This document shows positions 1 through 45,379 of a DNA stretch of 64,000 bases, piece after piece. Each line of letters starts with the position of its first letter. Positions within the stretch are counted from its first letter, which is position 1. The translations under genes and the position numbers were made by a program. The notes under the pieces were generated by a model. That model was not told the origin of the DNA and ran no database searches. It worked only from the letters and a program-made list of their open reading frames with translations. This DNA is from Chiridota heheva (lineage: Eukaryota; Echinodermata; Holothuroidea; Apodida; Chiridotidae): NCBI GenBank assembly GCA_020152595.1, contig JAIGNY010001477.1, positions 414,501 through 478,500 of the forward strand. Direction: 5' to 3'.

Positions 1-119
1 TTCTTGAGCATCTTTGTTTTCAATTGAAAAAACATATCTTGACCTCTAAGTCTTGGAGTGTCCGTACCATACAATCTTTATCCCTCCAGTCCAGTCCCAC
101 CACATGCAATGTTGATCAG

Positions 120-440
120 TTGAGTACGACTGAGATACAACAAGAACAGGTAGTCAGTCAGTTGACCCCTCTGTGACACTTGCCACTGCATACAAGAGGT
201 CCCAGGTTGAGACAACTCAATTGCTGAGTTCTTCCAGAAAAATCCGGATAAAATAATCTCCTTCCTTCATCATGCATCCCTCTACAACCATATTTAATTT
301 TTCCTTTGTTTTAGTTTTACAGATCTAGCTTTCTGGCTTTTGTTCTTGAATATCTCTCATTCTCCCCTGGTTTCTTTCCTTATCAGGCACAATTTGACCT
401 CGTTGTCTAAGACATCAAGGTCCCAGGTTGGAGTCAAACA
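120..440 (+). mobile_element. LINE 3' end fragment, copy 1
   Basis: A decayed 3' end of a non-LTR retrotransposon. It shares the line 'ttcttccagaaaaatccgga', the words for a polypeptide tail resembling FFQKNPPDKMISFLHHASLYNHI, and the 3' segment 'ggcacaatttgacctcgttg' with the copies near 7.2, 11.5-12.1 and 44.3-44.6 kb. The frame is broken, so this is a relic. Confidence 0.65.
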
Positions 441-564
441 GCAATTTAACTAGTGATTTTTCCACAGATATGCAGGATGATATGCTGACATCAAACGCAC
501 AAGAAAACTTAGCAGTTTAATTAATAATCATAACATAGATATCGACATATAGTGATATATTACA

Positions 565-756
565 ATATTTTTGTTATGATAATAAATATCTCATTTATCA
601 TGACAGCGTTGTTCTTGCTTTTGTTGTTATTATTTTTGTTATGATAATAAATATCTCATTATTGTGACAGCCCTTGTTCTTGCTTTTGTTGTTATTATTT
701 TTGTCCATGATAATAGATATCTCATTTATCATGACAGCCCTTGTTCTTGTTCTTTC
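565..756 (+). repeat. about 65-bp tandem repeat, 3 units, abutting a splice acceptor
   Basis: Three near-identical units contain 'gataataaatatctcattt' and 'gacagcccttgttcttg'. The last unit runs into the polypyrimidine tract (ttgttcttgttctttccag) of the first POLA1 exon in the window, so each unit carries a potential pyrimidine tract. Confidence 0.8.
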
Positions 757-759
757 CAG

Positions 760-35331
<34,572 letters not shown>

Positions 35332-36131
35332 TGTCACACTACTCAACTGTTTCCAATGAATCCACCCTCCACCAGTCACGGGGCGTTGTGATGTCACACT
35401 ACTCAACTGTTTTCAATGAATCCACCCTCCACCAGTCACGGGGCGTTGTGATGTCACACTACTCAACTGTTTTCAATGAATCTACCCTCCACTATTCACG
35501 GGGCATGTGATGTCACACTACTCAACTGTTTCCAATGAATCTACCCTCCACCAGTCACGGGGCATCGTGATGTCACACTACTCAACTGTTTCCAATGAAT
35601 CTACCCTCCACCAGTCACGGGGCATTGTGATGTCACACTACTCAACTGTTTCCAATGAATTTACCCTCCACTAGTCACGGGGCATGTGATGTCACACTAC
35701 TCAACTGTTTCCAATAAATCTACCCTCCACCAGTCACGAGGCATCGTGATGTCACACTACTCAAATGTTTCCAATGAATCTACCCTCCACCGGTCACGGG
35801 GCATGTGATGTCACACTACTCAACTGTTTCCAATGAATCTACCCTCCACTAGTCACGGGGCATTGTGATGTCACAATACTCAACTGTTTCCAATGAATCT
35901 ACCCTCCACCAGTCACGGGGCATTGTGATGTTACATTGCTCAACTGTTTCCAATGAATCTACCCTCCACCAGTCACAGGGCATCGTGATGTCACACTACT
36001 CAACTGTTTTCAATGAATCCACCCTCCACCAGTCACGGGGCATCGTGATGTCACACTACTCAAGTGTTTTCAATGAATCTACCTTCACCAGTCACGGGGC
36101 ATGTGATGTCACACTACTCAACCACTGTATG

Positions 36132-36629
36132 TTAAAGGATTACTTCAAGCACAAAATGGTGAAGAAACTACTTCAATACGTTATTTTGAAAAGGAGATAT
36201 TTAAGTTGAAAGTTTGGTATCATTTGTGTAGAAACGACTGAAATCAGACTAGTTGTGACATCACAGCCTCAGATTCCTCAAAGTCCTTTATGTAGTCCTG
36301 CAATTTTTTTGGCATGAAGTAGTCAATAGAATCTTGTAAGGGTGATTATAATTTACCAGCTGAAGAAAGTTTGAGGGAAAATAATTCAAATAGTAAAAAA
36401 ATTAAATCAATTTTCTATAAAATACATTAACAATTGATAAGAATGTGAGGATGAGTGCGCCAACCTTCCATAGTAGACTTACTACACCAGTCATTTCTAC
36501 ACAGATAAGACAGAGCTCTAAACTTCAATATCAAATTAAGATTTCTAAATGTTTTCTTCACCATTTTGTTTTTTTGAGATACTCTTTCGTATAGGATGAA
36601 CTTGCTTGAACCCTGAACTAATATTTTAA
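36132..36629 (+). mobile_element. TTAA palindromic element, full copy
   Basis: Starts TTAAAGGATTACTTCAAGCA and ends CTAATATTTTAA. Internal 'gactgaaatcagactagttg', 'tgacatcacagcctcagatt' and 'gggtgattataatttaccag' are shared with other copies. Confidence 0.75.
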
Positions 36630-36639
36630 CATGCGGTAA

Positions 36640-37110
36640 TGGCTACTCATGTAACATCAATCTTCCACACATTTGTGCCTTTGAACCCCTATTGGGCGAC
36701 TGTTAGAGATTCAAAATCTGTATGTAATCCTGTCGTTTTTGTCCTAAATATCAGTCATATCATATTCCACTGCTCTCATTCAAATAATGTTGGGAAGGAT
36801 TGAAAAACATTTAAGTTAAGGAAAGGAAATAAGATGTCCTGTTTGTGATGTCACAAATTTACATGAAAAATTAACACATTTTTTTTAACCAAGCCTTAAA
36901 AATTCAGTCAAGTTGGCAATTTTAATTGATTTTGATAAAACATTTTGTTATTTTCACAGTTTATAGCAGAGAGGAGAACATATTTTCAATGGTCTGTTTT
37001 AGTAGAAATGTAGCAGTTTGGGGGGTGTATATACCATCTTGCTGGAGTGGACACCATCTTGGAAGAAAATATTGAATTAGTCCAAGTTTGGCATGATAAC
37101 ATACAATTTG
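36640..37110. other. no gene seen
   Basis: AT-rich sequence downstream of POLA1. Only scattered repeat words. Confidence 0.4.
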
Positions 37111-37114
37111 TTAC

Positions 37115-37345
37115 AGGGGCGTAGGAAAGGTCACCTCTCAGGAGTAGAAAAAAGCTGGAAAAATTGCACCGGTGAATTAAGTTTCCATCAAAAAAGTTGC
37201 TGCTAATCAGGATAATCGCCTTCAATATTGTGGAAATTATCTTCAATTCTTGGAAAGCATGCAACCGGGAAGGTGGAATTCTTCTCAGGAGGATTTCCCC
37301 CCCCCCCTCCCTTACTCTTCCCACTTCCTATGTCTCTGATAGGCT
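37115..37345 (+). mobile_element. dispersed repeat family F, copy 2
   Basis: 'ggaaaggtcacctctcagga', 'ggaaaaattgcaccggtgaa', 'tgctgctaatcaggataatc', a C-rich tract and 'cccacttcctatgtctctga', parallel to 26090-26320. Confidence 0.65.
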
Positions 37346-37570
37346 ATATTGCAGTCAATTATGAAGATGTTCATGTTTGTAAATATTCCAAATTTGAGAG
37401 GATTATATTGATCTTTTTCTGTTTTCTTTTTGGGGGATTGGCAGTAGGGAGGCTGTGGGGAGGGGAGGGGGAATAATATTAGTAACAGAGCATCCTTTCA
37501 GTCATTTTTGGAAAGCATTTGTATTGCTATGATCCAAAAAAGGAGATGTTCTTTTTAATCATTTATGTTA

Positions 37571-38129
37571 TTTAGTTCAGTGGTCAAGCAAGAATATTCC
37601 AAAAGAAACAAAAATGGTGAAGAAAGCGTTCAAAAATCTTATTCTGTTAAGGAGATATTTGAATTTAAAATTATAATTTGTGAAGAAACGACTGATATCA
37701 GACTAGCTGTGATGTCACATCCTATATTAATTTCCTGTGAGTTTTAGGGCTTAAAACCTTAAACCCTCCTCTCCCCACTTCCTATGTCTCTGATATGATA
37801 TATGAGTTTCAGGGCTTAAAACCTTTGGAGATGTCAGGAAAGGAGTAAACCGAATTTAGTAAGGGTAATTATAATTTACCACCTGTAATAGTAAAAAAAA
37901 TAGTAAAAACCAAAACATTTCTTAAAAATACATTAAAAATTGTTAAAATTGTGAAGATGAATGTGCCAACTTTCCGTATTAGTCATTTCTACACAGATAA
38001 GACAGAACTTTAAACTTGCTTACCTCCTTGACAGGATAAGATATTGAAGTAGTTTTTTTCACCATTTTGTTTTTTTAAGTCCTCTATCATGTAAGATGAA
38101 CTTGCTTGACCACTAAGATAATCCTTTAA
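37571..38129 (+). mobile_element. TTAA palindromic element
   Basis: The left end is eroded ('tttagttcagtggtcaagca'). The right end 'cttgcttgaccactaagata' + 'atcctttaa' is intact. A short duplication of 'gagttttagggcttaaaacc' lies in the middle. Confidence 0.75.
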
Positions 38130-38325
38130 GATTTAGATTTTAAAAGGATTAAAGATTTCTTTCAAATTCTAAGTGGCTTAAATTTTGAATAAATGCTCTT
38201 CATATTTCTGTTGTTTTTGCCATTGGTGTGAAACCAACACAATTAAAAAAACCTTAGAACATTTTGCCAGATTTATTTAAAGTTGTAAAACCACTCTATA
38301 CAGGTGTTTTTGCTGATGTCATAAG

Positions 38326-38335
38326 GTCACGTGAC
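38326..38335. promoter_or_regulatory. perfect palindromic E-box GTCACGTGAC
   Basis: CACGTG core in a 10-bp palindrome, 130 bp before the THAP start codon, with 'tgatgtca' just upstream. The role is inferred only. Confidence 0.3.
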
Positions 38336-38463
38336 TTTGTTTACATTGCCATTTTGTCGGAAAAAACACTTGTCTGCTGTACACTTAATTAGACTTACAA
38401 ATGTTGTGATAATATAAAATAATCTTCATATAACCTACATAAGATTATTTTTGAAAGATAATT

Positions 38464-38846
38464 ATGTCGGAATCTTACTGTGCCATTGGTTGCACTAATA
38501 GATGTGTGTCGGGGAATAAAAAGATGTTTTCTCGATTTCCATCTGATCCTGATCGATGTTCGAAGTGGGTTTCTGTTGTACGATGCAACGGCTTTCAAAC
38601 TACGGTTCACACTAGGATCTGCAACAAGCACTTTATATATCAGGTTTGTCTCCATATAACGAACAATCAGATGGCTTTCACGTAAACGTTACTCTTCGCA
38701 CATGTCTTATACCCGGTGAATGTGTAAAACGTAAGGAAAATATGAAGGAAAATCAGAAGCGAACAAAACAAAAACTGCAATTAGTAAAATTCGCTGAACT
38801 GGTAGGTAGGTTAGCATGCAGTATGCTCATTGTATGTGTGATGTGA
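38464..38846 (+). CDS. THAP zinc-finger domain, first exon, with a two-base frame disruption
   Basis: ATG at 38464. MSESYCAIGCTNRCVSGNKK is followed by MFSRFPSDPDRCSKWVSVVR and HTRICNKHF. The zinc ligands fit C2CH (CAIGC ... CNKH), and the FP and W are in the usual places for a DNA-binding THAP domain. After HFI the frame runs to YQVCLH. In the +1 frame it reads SGLSPYNEQSDGF, the expected HFxSG context, then a Lys-rich stretch ENMKENQKRTKQKLQLVK. Removing one TA of the TATATA run at 38634-38640 would connect them. Alternatively the CAG|GTTTGT at 38641 is a splice donor. Either a host gene start or a transposase relic. Confidence 0.65.
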
Positions 38847-38849
38847 CTG

Positions 38850-39530
38850 AGCTAGCTGTGTGAAGACACGTGAAACACAACTATGCCTGGCCTTCAAAAT
38901 GGCTTCCAGATGAGTTAGTCATGTGATGAAATCACTCTATATGAAATCACTCTATAGATAAAAGAATGAAAACACAAAACCTCTAATATCATTGCAATGT
39001 TTATGAATTGTCAAAAATCTTCAATTTCTACAATTGAATCAACATCTTTAGTTTTGTATCCAACTGGGACAATTGTAGCTTCTGCTTTTAAGTATATTTT
39101 GTACCTAATATATCTAAGGGCATTTAAGCTACTAAGCTTAGTGCTGAAATTTAGGTAACAATTGAGAATTATCAAGATCTTGATGAAAGTGGGATGTATT
39201 TTATGTAATTTTAATAAAATATGTCAAGATATATTAGGTGAATATTGTTAACATTGAACTGTTCAATTGTAAGAGATGTGCCCCCATTTTCATTTAATTG
39301 TATTTGGGGTGTTTTGTATGAGTATTATACAAAAGTCTATGACAAAATAAAAGGCAACATTTTTGCCATTATTTTCTAATCATTTATTATTCATTGTTTT
39401 CATGTTTTAGCAAAGACGCACATGGACACTATATTGGCTTATAATGTAAAGATTGGAAAAATTTACGCTTCAGCATTTAAAGAATTAATCACCAGAGAAA
39501 TACCCTCTCAAATGCCGACTTTGGTGTGGG
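38850..39530. other. no gene seen
   Basis: AT-rich. No downstream THAP exon could be identified. Confidence 0.4.
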
Positions 39531-40295
39531 GTACATGGCCATAATTCCTGGGGGACAGAACACTTGTCCTTCTTTTTCAGACTTTGAAAAATACAATTTT
39601 TTACAAAACAATTGTTCTCATGGGCGGGATTTACTTAATGAAATGGGACAAGGTCAAAAGTGGGGGGAGGGGAGGGGAAAAAATCATGCTAAGATGCAAA
39701 AAATCACCAGACAAAATACACAAAATTGGAAAAAAGTGTGGTGGGAAAAGTGCCCCAATTCCCCCCTCAAATCCTGCCTATGGTTGCCCTTCCCACTTCC
39801 CAATATGTTGAAGGAAAACGGGTATGTATACCTTGAAAAGGGCAAGAAATAATAAATAAGATCAATGTTGAGATGTAAAATTGCACCTTGCCCTGTAAAT
39901 GTATCATCAAACATGATTTGATATTCCCCCTTATTTTATTTCACCTCACAATCAAGAAGAAAACATGCAAGGTAAGTTCCTCTCAGGAGCGATCCCCCCT
40001 CCGCCCTGCAACCCCCACCACTCCCCACCCTCTGATTGTTGCACACCCTTCCTCTATATAACAACACTACATGGAGCCATGGCCAGGGGCTGTGGATCTA
40101 AATCCTTGTGCCATGAAGGGGCCAGCTCTCTTTCCCGGTTTCCTTGAAAGAGGATGCCAGACTATTGCAGATCAACTTCTTAGCAGTGTGTGTACTCTAC
40201 AGCTGCGTGGACAGTTGTAAATAACTCTCTGGTGGAGTAAAGTATCTTAAGGACAATGCAGAGCTGTGGAAGGTGTTAGGAAAAGAAGGGCGAGC
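39531..40295. other. no gene seen, G/C-tract-rich repeat-like sequence
   Basis: Contains 'gtggggggaggggagg' and 'caattcccccctcaaatcct'. Looks like low-copy dispersed repeat. No coding evidence. Confidence 0.4.
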
Positions 40296-40299
40296 TGTA

Positions 40300-40612
40300 G
40301 AAGTAATTTTTGTAAGAGGTTAAGGCCGGTGTAAAGAAGGGGGAGCTGTGCAATTTGTAAGGGGTTAAGGCCAGTGTAAAGAAGGGGGAGCTGTATATGT
40401 TATTTGTAAGGGGTTAAGGCTGGTGTAAAGAAGGGGGAGCTGTGTAATTTGTAAGGGGCCAAGGCCAGTGTAAAGAAGGGGGAGCTCTGTATTTTGTAAG
40501 GGGTTAAGGGCAGTGCAAAAGAAGGGGGAGCTGTATATGTAATTTGTAAGGGGTTAAGGCTAGTGTAAAGAAGGGGGAGCTGTATATGTTATTTGTAAGG
40601 GGTTAAGGCTGG
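40300..40612 (+). repeat. 50-60 bp minisatellite, 6 units
   Basis: Unit 'gtgtaaagaagggggagctg', 'tatatgttatttgtaagggg', 'ttaaggc', with length variants. Confidence 0.93.
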
Positions 40613-40616
40613 TGCT

Positions 40617-40822
40617 CCTACCTTGACGTAAGTGAAATGAGAACATACAACTCCCCCTAAACAGGACGACAGTCCATCATAGGTAAACTCCCCAGCAGCG
40701 CTGCAGGTACTCATTCTACACTTCAAGGACACAATGCAGAGGTTGTGACGAGAGTCATACCTGATACTTTTTGCATATGAGCATGACTCCTTAAGCACTG
40801 AGTCACTGTACCTCAACACTTT
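40617..40822 (-). mobile_element. tRNA-derived SINE, copy 2
   Basis: Minus strand: 'ggtacagtgactcagtgctt' (A-box region), 'atgagcatgactc...', 'tgcattgtgtccttgaagtg', 'agaatgagtacctgcagcgc' and 'gatggactgtcgtcctgttt'. More diverged than the other two copies. Confidence 0.75.
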
Positions 40823-41349
40823 ACTGGTAGGGGTAACTATGCTACAAAAGAAAATATTGTATAATTAAATTCTGTGTATGGATAATTCTGAAAGTTGTGT
40901 ATGTGACATGGTAGTGATGTGACAGGGCCTACAACACTGCTTTGATATTGGGTGGCCAGAACCAGCACGGTTTTGAAAAACATTGGTAATGTCCCCCTCC
41001 CTTCCCCGCCTTCATTTGGTCGAATCAAATCTATGTCGATGTACACTTAAAATTTTAAAACTTAAAATGTATGTTCACCTCCCTGCTCCATTGCTCAAAA
41101 GTTCTCACCAAGTTACACCAAAACTTGGCAAATTTTTCGAAATTCCTACAAATATAAAAGAGCTGAGTAAAAAGCTGAGAAATGATTTTGATTGAAATAT
41201 CAAACGAATTGTAGATAATGATTCAAAACCATCCTTCCTTATACTGCAGCACTGTTTAAACATGGGCAGATCGTTATAGGGGAATGGGGTGCAATTTCCC
41301 TACCCCCTCCCCCCATCATGTTTTTCCCACCAATCAAAATCTTTTACAA

Positions 41350-41823
41350 CAGTCCAGGAGATCTCCTAAAAGTAGGAGATGAATATCTCCAAGAAGTAGG
41401 AGATAGAAAAGCTATGGAGGCCGCCATTACGCAATTATAACTATAATGCCCCTATGCTCTTCCATTGGTTTTGTGTTTGGGTCAAACTTAAAACGGTTGT
41501 GAAATTTGTTGAAGGCTTCGGTATACCAAGTGCGATATGAGTATTCGGTTACTATAAGAGTAAAAGAAAAAAAATACGTTGCTTCAATAAATTTTACCGC
41601 TTAGATTTCCAGAAATTCGGCTCAGAAAATCCTCACCTTGACCTGAATTCTTTGATTACTTGCAGAGAAGTGGCTATAATACAGAAGCCCACTTAATAGA
41701 CCTCTATGTATCTTTACATAAAAGTTGAAAGGAAATTGCGTTGATTATAGGTTCAAATAATTAGAACACGAAAATGTCATATGCAAAAAGTAGGAGATTA
41801 CTTTTACGAGATCTCCTGAACTG
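41350..41823. mobile_element. MITE with CAGT(T/C)CAGGAGATCTC ends
   Basis: The left end 'cagtccaggagatctcctaa' + 'aagtaggagat' is inverse to the right end 'atctcctac...'; the right end reads 'ttacttttacgagatctcct' + 'gaactg', then TA. CAGT ends next to TA suggest a Tc1/mariner-type element; the left TA is not preserved. Further 'aagtaggagat' words repeat inside the left end. Confidence 0.6.
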
Positions 41824-41829
41824 TACAAG

Positions 41830-42630
41830 ACGACCTACGGTTTAAGGGAATGTTCTCGTACTTAAACATGCTCATTTGACAAGATAATTATAGAGGACAG
41901 TTTAATAAACAGTCGAATAAAAACGTCTGGTAACAGATTAAGCATGGAATCACACCATCACATTCCCAAAGTCTTTGCGTATTCTCATAAGCGGGATTTG
42001 CCCACCGAAACTGGGAAAAATCACTCTAAAGTACAATTCAAAGATCCGTCATCGTACAAAGGATATAAAAATGGTGAAAAAATTTGGGGGAAGTGTCCCG
42101 ACAGTGGTGTAGCCAGCCATATTTGCTTTACATAAGACTTCATTTTTTGCTCCCAAATACCGTCCATGTGTATTTTATTAAAACTTGATTTCCAATCATT
42201 AAAGAGAAAATCTCGTCTCAGTAATATTCGTAAAATTGCGATGTTCCATATCTTCCACGTCACATGCACCAAGTCTCTACTGTTTCAAAGCTAACCTTAC
42301 TAACACTTGTATTGCTAACTATTTTTTTTTGTTTTTGTTTTTTTGTTTTTTATTCTTATTTTTTTTACTCCTACTTTTTACGCTCGGTTGGCGTTCATGT
42401 CCTCTTGAAGGATTTTTGCCGACTTAACCGATTCAGATTCAGATTCATCCGGTTGTGGATCGTTTCTAAAATTAAGTAAGTACTGTGCGCATTGTGTGCG
42501 TGCATGTGTACAGTGTGCTAGTCACTTCCACGGCGGTTGATTGGTTGTTGGTATTTGTGTATGACCAATCAGAAACGTTGACCTTTGTTGTATATTACTG
42601 TACCTGTTGACACGATATTTGACCTTTTAT
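41830..42630. other. no gene seen
   Basis: Short open frames only, with no motif. T-rich tract at 42320-42380. Confidence 0.4.
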
Positions 42631-42635
42631 TTGAC

Positions 42636-43440
42636 AGGTATTGTCCCATAAATGCATTCAGAAGTGAAAGCCGCCGTGATAGTAATGTCACTTCCGGTTT
42701 TTAACTTTAATATTGATTGCGAGAAATCTGCGATTTAAGTGATCACATATCCAAAGGACCGAACATAGGGGCCTACATTTGTTATCTATAGCATCACAGA
42801 TTTCTCACAATCAATAAGAAAACTTGAAAACCGGACAGTTCGGGAGCAACCCAAAAAACTGGGTACTTTGAAATACCCAAAAAATTGGGTACTTTTATGT
42901 ATTACGTCATCGCATGAGCCTACACATTTGACTAGCCCACACTAAACATATGGGGTTTCTCATATTCCGCTCCGGATTGTCCAAACTTTCAATGTATATC
43001 CTGAAATTTTGGAGACGGATAGTAAATAGATATTAACAACTTTTTGCCGCTGCTTTTTTAAATTCACCTTCGCAATTTTGAGAAAATGAAAAATACAGAC
43101 TGCCTATATTCTGTTTTATTAATTTTCTCTAAAAGGCAACCGTGAATTTAAAAAAACAGCCGCAAAAAGTTTTAAATATCTATTTACTATCAGTCTCCAA
43201 AATTTCAGGATATCCATTGAAATTTTGGACAATCCGGAGCGGAAAATGAGAAACCTCATATGTTTAGTGTGGCTAGTCAAATGTGTAGGCTCATGCGATG
43301 ACGTAATACATAAAAGTACCCAATTTTTTGGGTATTTTAAAGTACCCAGTTTTTTGGGCTGCTCCCGAACTGCCGGGAGTGACGTTCCAGCACGGCGGTG
43401 TTCACTTCTGAATTCACTTATGGGACGATACCTTTCCTTT
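42636..43440. mobile_element. fold-back element family B, interrupted by another element
   Basis: The left end 'aggtattgtcccataaatgc' + 'attcagaagtgaaagccgcc' is inverse to the right end 'ggcggtgttcacttctgaat' + 'tcacttatgggacgatacct'. Inside, 'attgcgagaaatctgcgat' and 'atcacagatttctcacaat' form the hairpin. The reading is interrupted at 42836-43372. Related copies lie at 48563-48893 and 49018-49180. Confidence 0.85.
42836..43372. mobile_element. nested 537-bp palindromic element with CAGTTCGGGAGC ends
   Basis: Ends CAGTTCGGGAGCAACCCAAA and the inverse TTTGGGCTGCTCCCGAACTG. The arms continue as 'tgggtacttttatgtattac', 'gtcatcgcatgagcctacac' and so on, nearly to the centre. Flanks are ccgga and ccggg, fitting a 4-5 bp target duplication in the 'ccggaagtgac' of the host element, which reads uninterrupted in the paralogous copy (aagcggaaatgacg, about 48824). 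Confidence 0.85.
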
Positions 43441-44320
43441 AGGTGAGACTGAGAGGTTAATGATTTCCAAAGATATATATATGAAAATGATCATGGAAGT
43501 GCTTATATGGCATCACATTAATTTAATTAGACTTGCTATACACTAGTCACTTTCAAACACACTGTTGGAATCTTTGAAATGTGATGTCATCCATCAAACT
43601 AGTTTTTACCTCCGACCATGTTTTTGTCTGCGTTTGTCTGTTTGTTTGTTTGTCTGTTTATTTGCTATCATATCTCAAGAAGTAATGATCGTATCTTGAG
43701 TAAATTTGTCGTGTGGTTTTTAGCTCAACATCCCTTTAATGGATTTTGAGCTTAAGCGAGGCTAGCCCCAAATCTTGATTTTCGTTCGGATTTTTTTGCA
43801 GCGTTTATCTAGCCCTAAGTGTTTGTTCAACATTCTGCTGTGTTTTCATGTTTGTCTTTAATAGATCGACTCATGAATGCAACAACAGCTTGTATAAGTG
43901 TGTAATTTGAAAGAATTGTGCATTTCAAAATTTGCTAAAAATGTTTCAAATAATCGGATTTTGCTCGGTGCAATCCAAATGAATTTAGCATATATAATAA
44001 CATTGGCTAGGGAAATACCACCGAATATCTCCGATTGAAAGAAAACTATGTTTTCAGTGGCTGGAGCATTAAAATACCGTCTGGCACATATGCTAATTGA
44101 GCTTGATATCCCGTTTGAGATTTCTCCCAATGTGTAGTCAAATTGGAGTGTAGCACTTGCATATGATAGCTCGTTTGGGTAATAGCTTGGGTTTAAAACT
44201 ATTAAAAGCACAAGAATGGCTCAAATAGCCTGAATATGCTATTTAACCCATAAATAGCGCAGTTGAGTATCTCTGGCTATAAAATCACCAAAGTGTAAAT
44301 AACTCAATGGCTTTCGAATC
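43441..44320. other. no gene seen
   Basis: Contains a half-site related to the fold-back at 6400 ('cactttcaaacacactgttg', 43540-43590) and 'tgtctgtttgtttgtttgtc'. No coding support. Confidence 0.4.
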
Positions 44321-44324
44321 ACAC

Positions 44325-44640
44325 GCATGACCCGGCACAACTCCCAAGAACTCACACACAACTCAAAAATCCTCCGGATAAAATTATTTCCTTCCTTCAT
44401 TATGCCTCCCTCAACAACCATATTCAATTCTCCTCTTCCACCCCTTCTCTACTTTGTTTTTGTTTCAACCATGCACCTCCCCTCTCAATCACAGCTTTCT
44501 GACCTTTTGTTCTTTAATTTCTCTCATTCTCCCCCTGTTTCCTTTCTTTCCTATCTCTAGAATGACCTGACCTCTCAGGCACAGTTTGACCTTCGTTGTC
44601 GTGGTGCCGTTAAGCCCTCATCAAACAAACACAATAAGTT
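44325..44640 (+). mobile_element. LINE 3' end fragment, copy 4
   Basis: 'aatcctccggataaaattat', 'ttccttccttcattatgcct', 'accatgcacctcccctctca', 'tgacctctcaggcacagttt' and 'catcaaacaaacacaa', the same 3' end as copies 1-3. Confidence 0.75.
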
Positions 44641-44698
44641 TTTTGTTTGCGTGTAGATTATAAATGACTGTAATAACTGATGCATAAAATCAGTTATC

Positions 44699-44762
44699 TT
44701 AAAGGATTACTTCAGGGATCAAGTAAGTCTACCTTATATCTAGTCTACCTTGTAGAACGTCA
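44699..44762 (+). mobile_element. left end of a TTAA palindromic element
   Basis: 'TTAAAGGATTACTTCAGGGA' + 'tcaagtaagtctaccttata', broken right after. Confidence 0.6.
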
Positions 44763-44918
44763 TATCTATTTCTTAACTTGACAAAAAAAACTGGGCTCTT
44801 ATTGCTGGCTGTTGTAGCTTGATAGTATCGTACTTCATCCTATTTACTTTACCTTTTGTTTTTCAAGTTTAGCTTCAGTCTGAACTTTGTGCGCACCATA
44901 TGATTGTCACTAGCGATG

Positions 44919-44947
44919 CAGGGAGTTGTCTAAATGACAACTCCCTG
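44919..44947. mobile_element. 29-bp palindromic insert with 7-bp target duplication
   Basis: CAGGGAGTTGTC-taaat-GACAACTCCCTG, perfect 12-bp inverted ends. Flanked by agcgatg at 44912-44918 and 44948-44954. Removing insert and one duplicate restores the LINE endonuclease words GADIASDNHMV. Confidence 0.9.
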
Positions 44948-45341
44948 AGCGATGTCAGCACCTCCCATTGCTCTGCTGTGCAGTACAGATGTCCTGTGCT
45001 GTTTTGTTATCGTCACATGGTCAGTTTGATTCAGTGTCCTCCCTCCAGGTTTGCTTGTGTAATTGCTAATGTGGGGAAAATTGTACCAGTTATTACCAGA
45101 TTATTGTTACCGTTGAAATCCGGAAGCGTCTCACCATTATCATTCCTCTCACCGGTTCCACGCCCACCAATAACATTCTCATAACCTTTATTGCTATGAC
45201 CTACTTTGGCGTTGAGGTCCCCCATCAATATCAGTACATCATGTTTCGGTACTCCCTCAATCAAAGCTTGCAGTTGATCGTAGAAGTTGTCCTTGTCCTC
45301 ATCACTAGCATCATTGGTTGGTGCATAAGCCTGTATGACAG

Positions 45342-45379
45342 CAGGGAGTTGTCATTTAGAAAAAAATGACAAATCCCTG
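45342..45379. mobile_element. 38-bp palindromic insert with 7-bp target duplication
   Basis: CAGGGAGTTGTCATTT-agaaaa-AAATGACAAATCCCTG (16-bp ends, one mismatch). Flanked by atgacag at 45335-45341 and 45380-45386. It lies just upstream of QAYAPTND in the LINE frame. Confidence 0.9.

Larger units (their letters stand above)
38290..38960 (+). mobile_element. possible DNA transposon relic around the THAP exon
   Basis: Upstream 'cactctata...ctgatgtcat...cacgtgac...ccattttg' and, downstream and inverted, 'ctatagagtgatttcat', 'cacatgac' and 'ccattttg' look like diverged inverse ends around the THAP exon. THAP domains occur in P-type transposases. The similarity is patchy and no target duplication was found. 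Confidence 0.35.
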
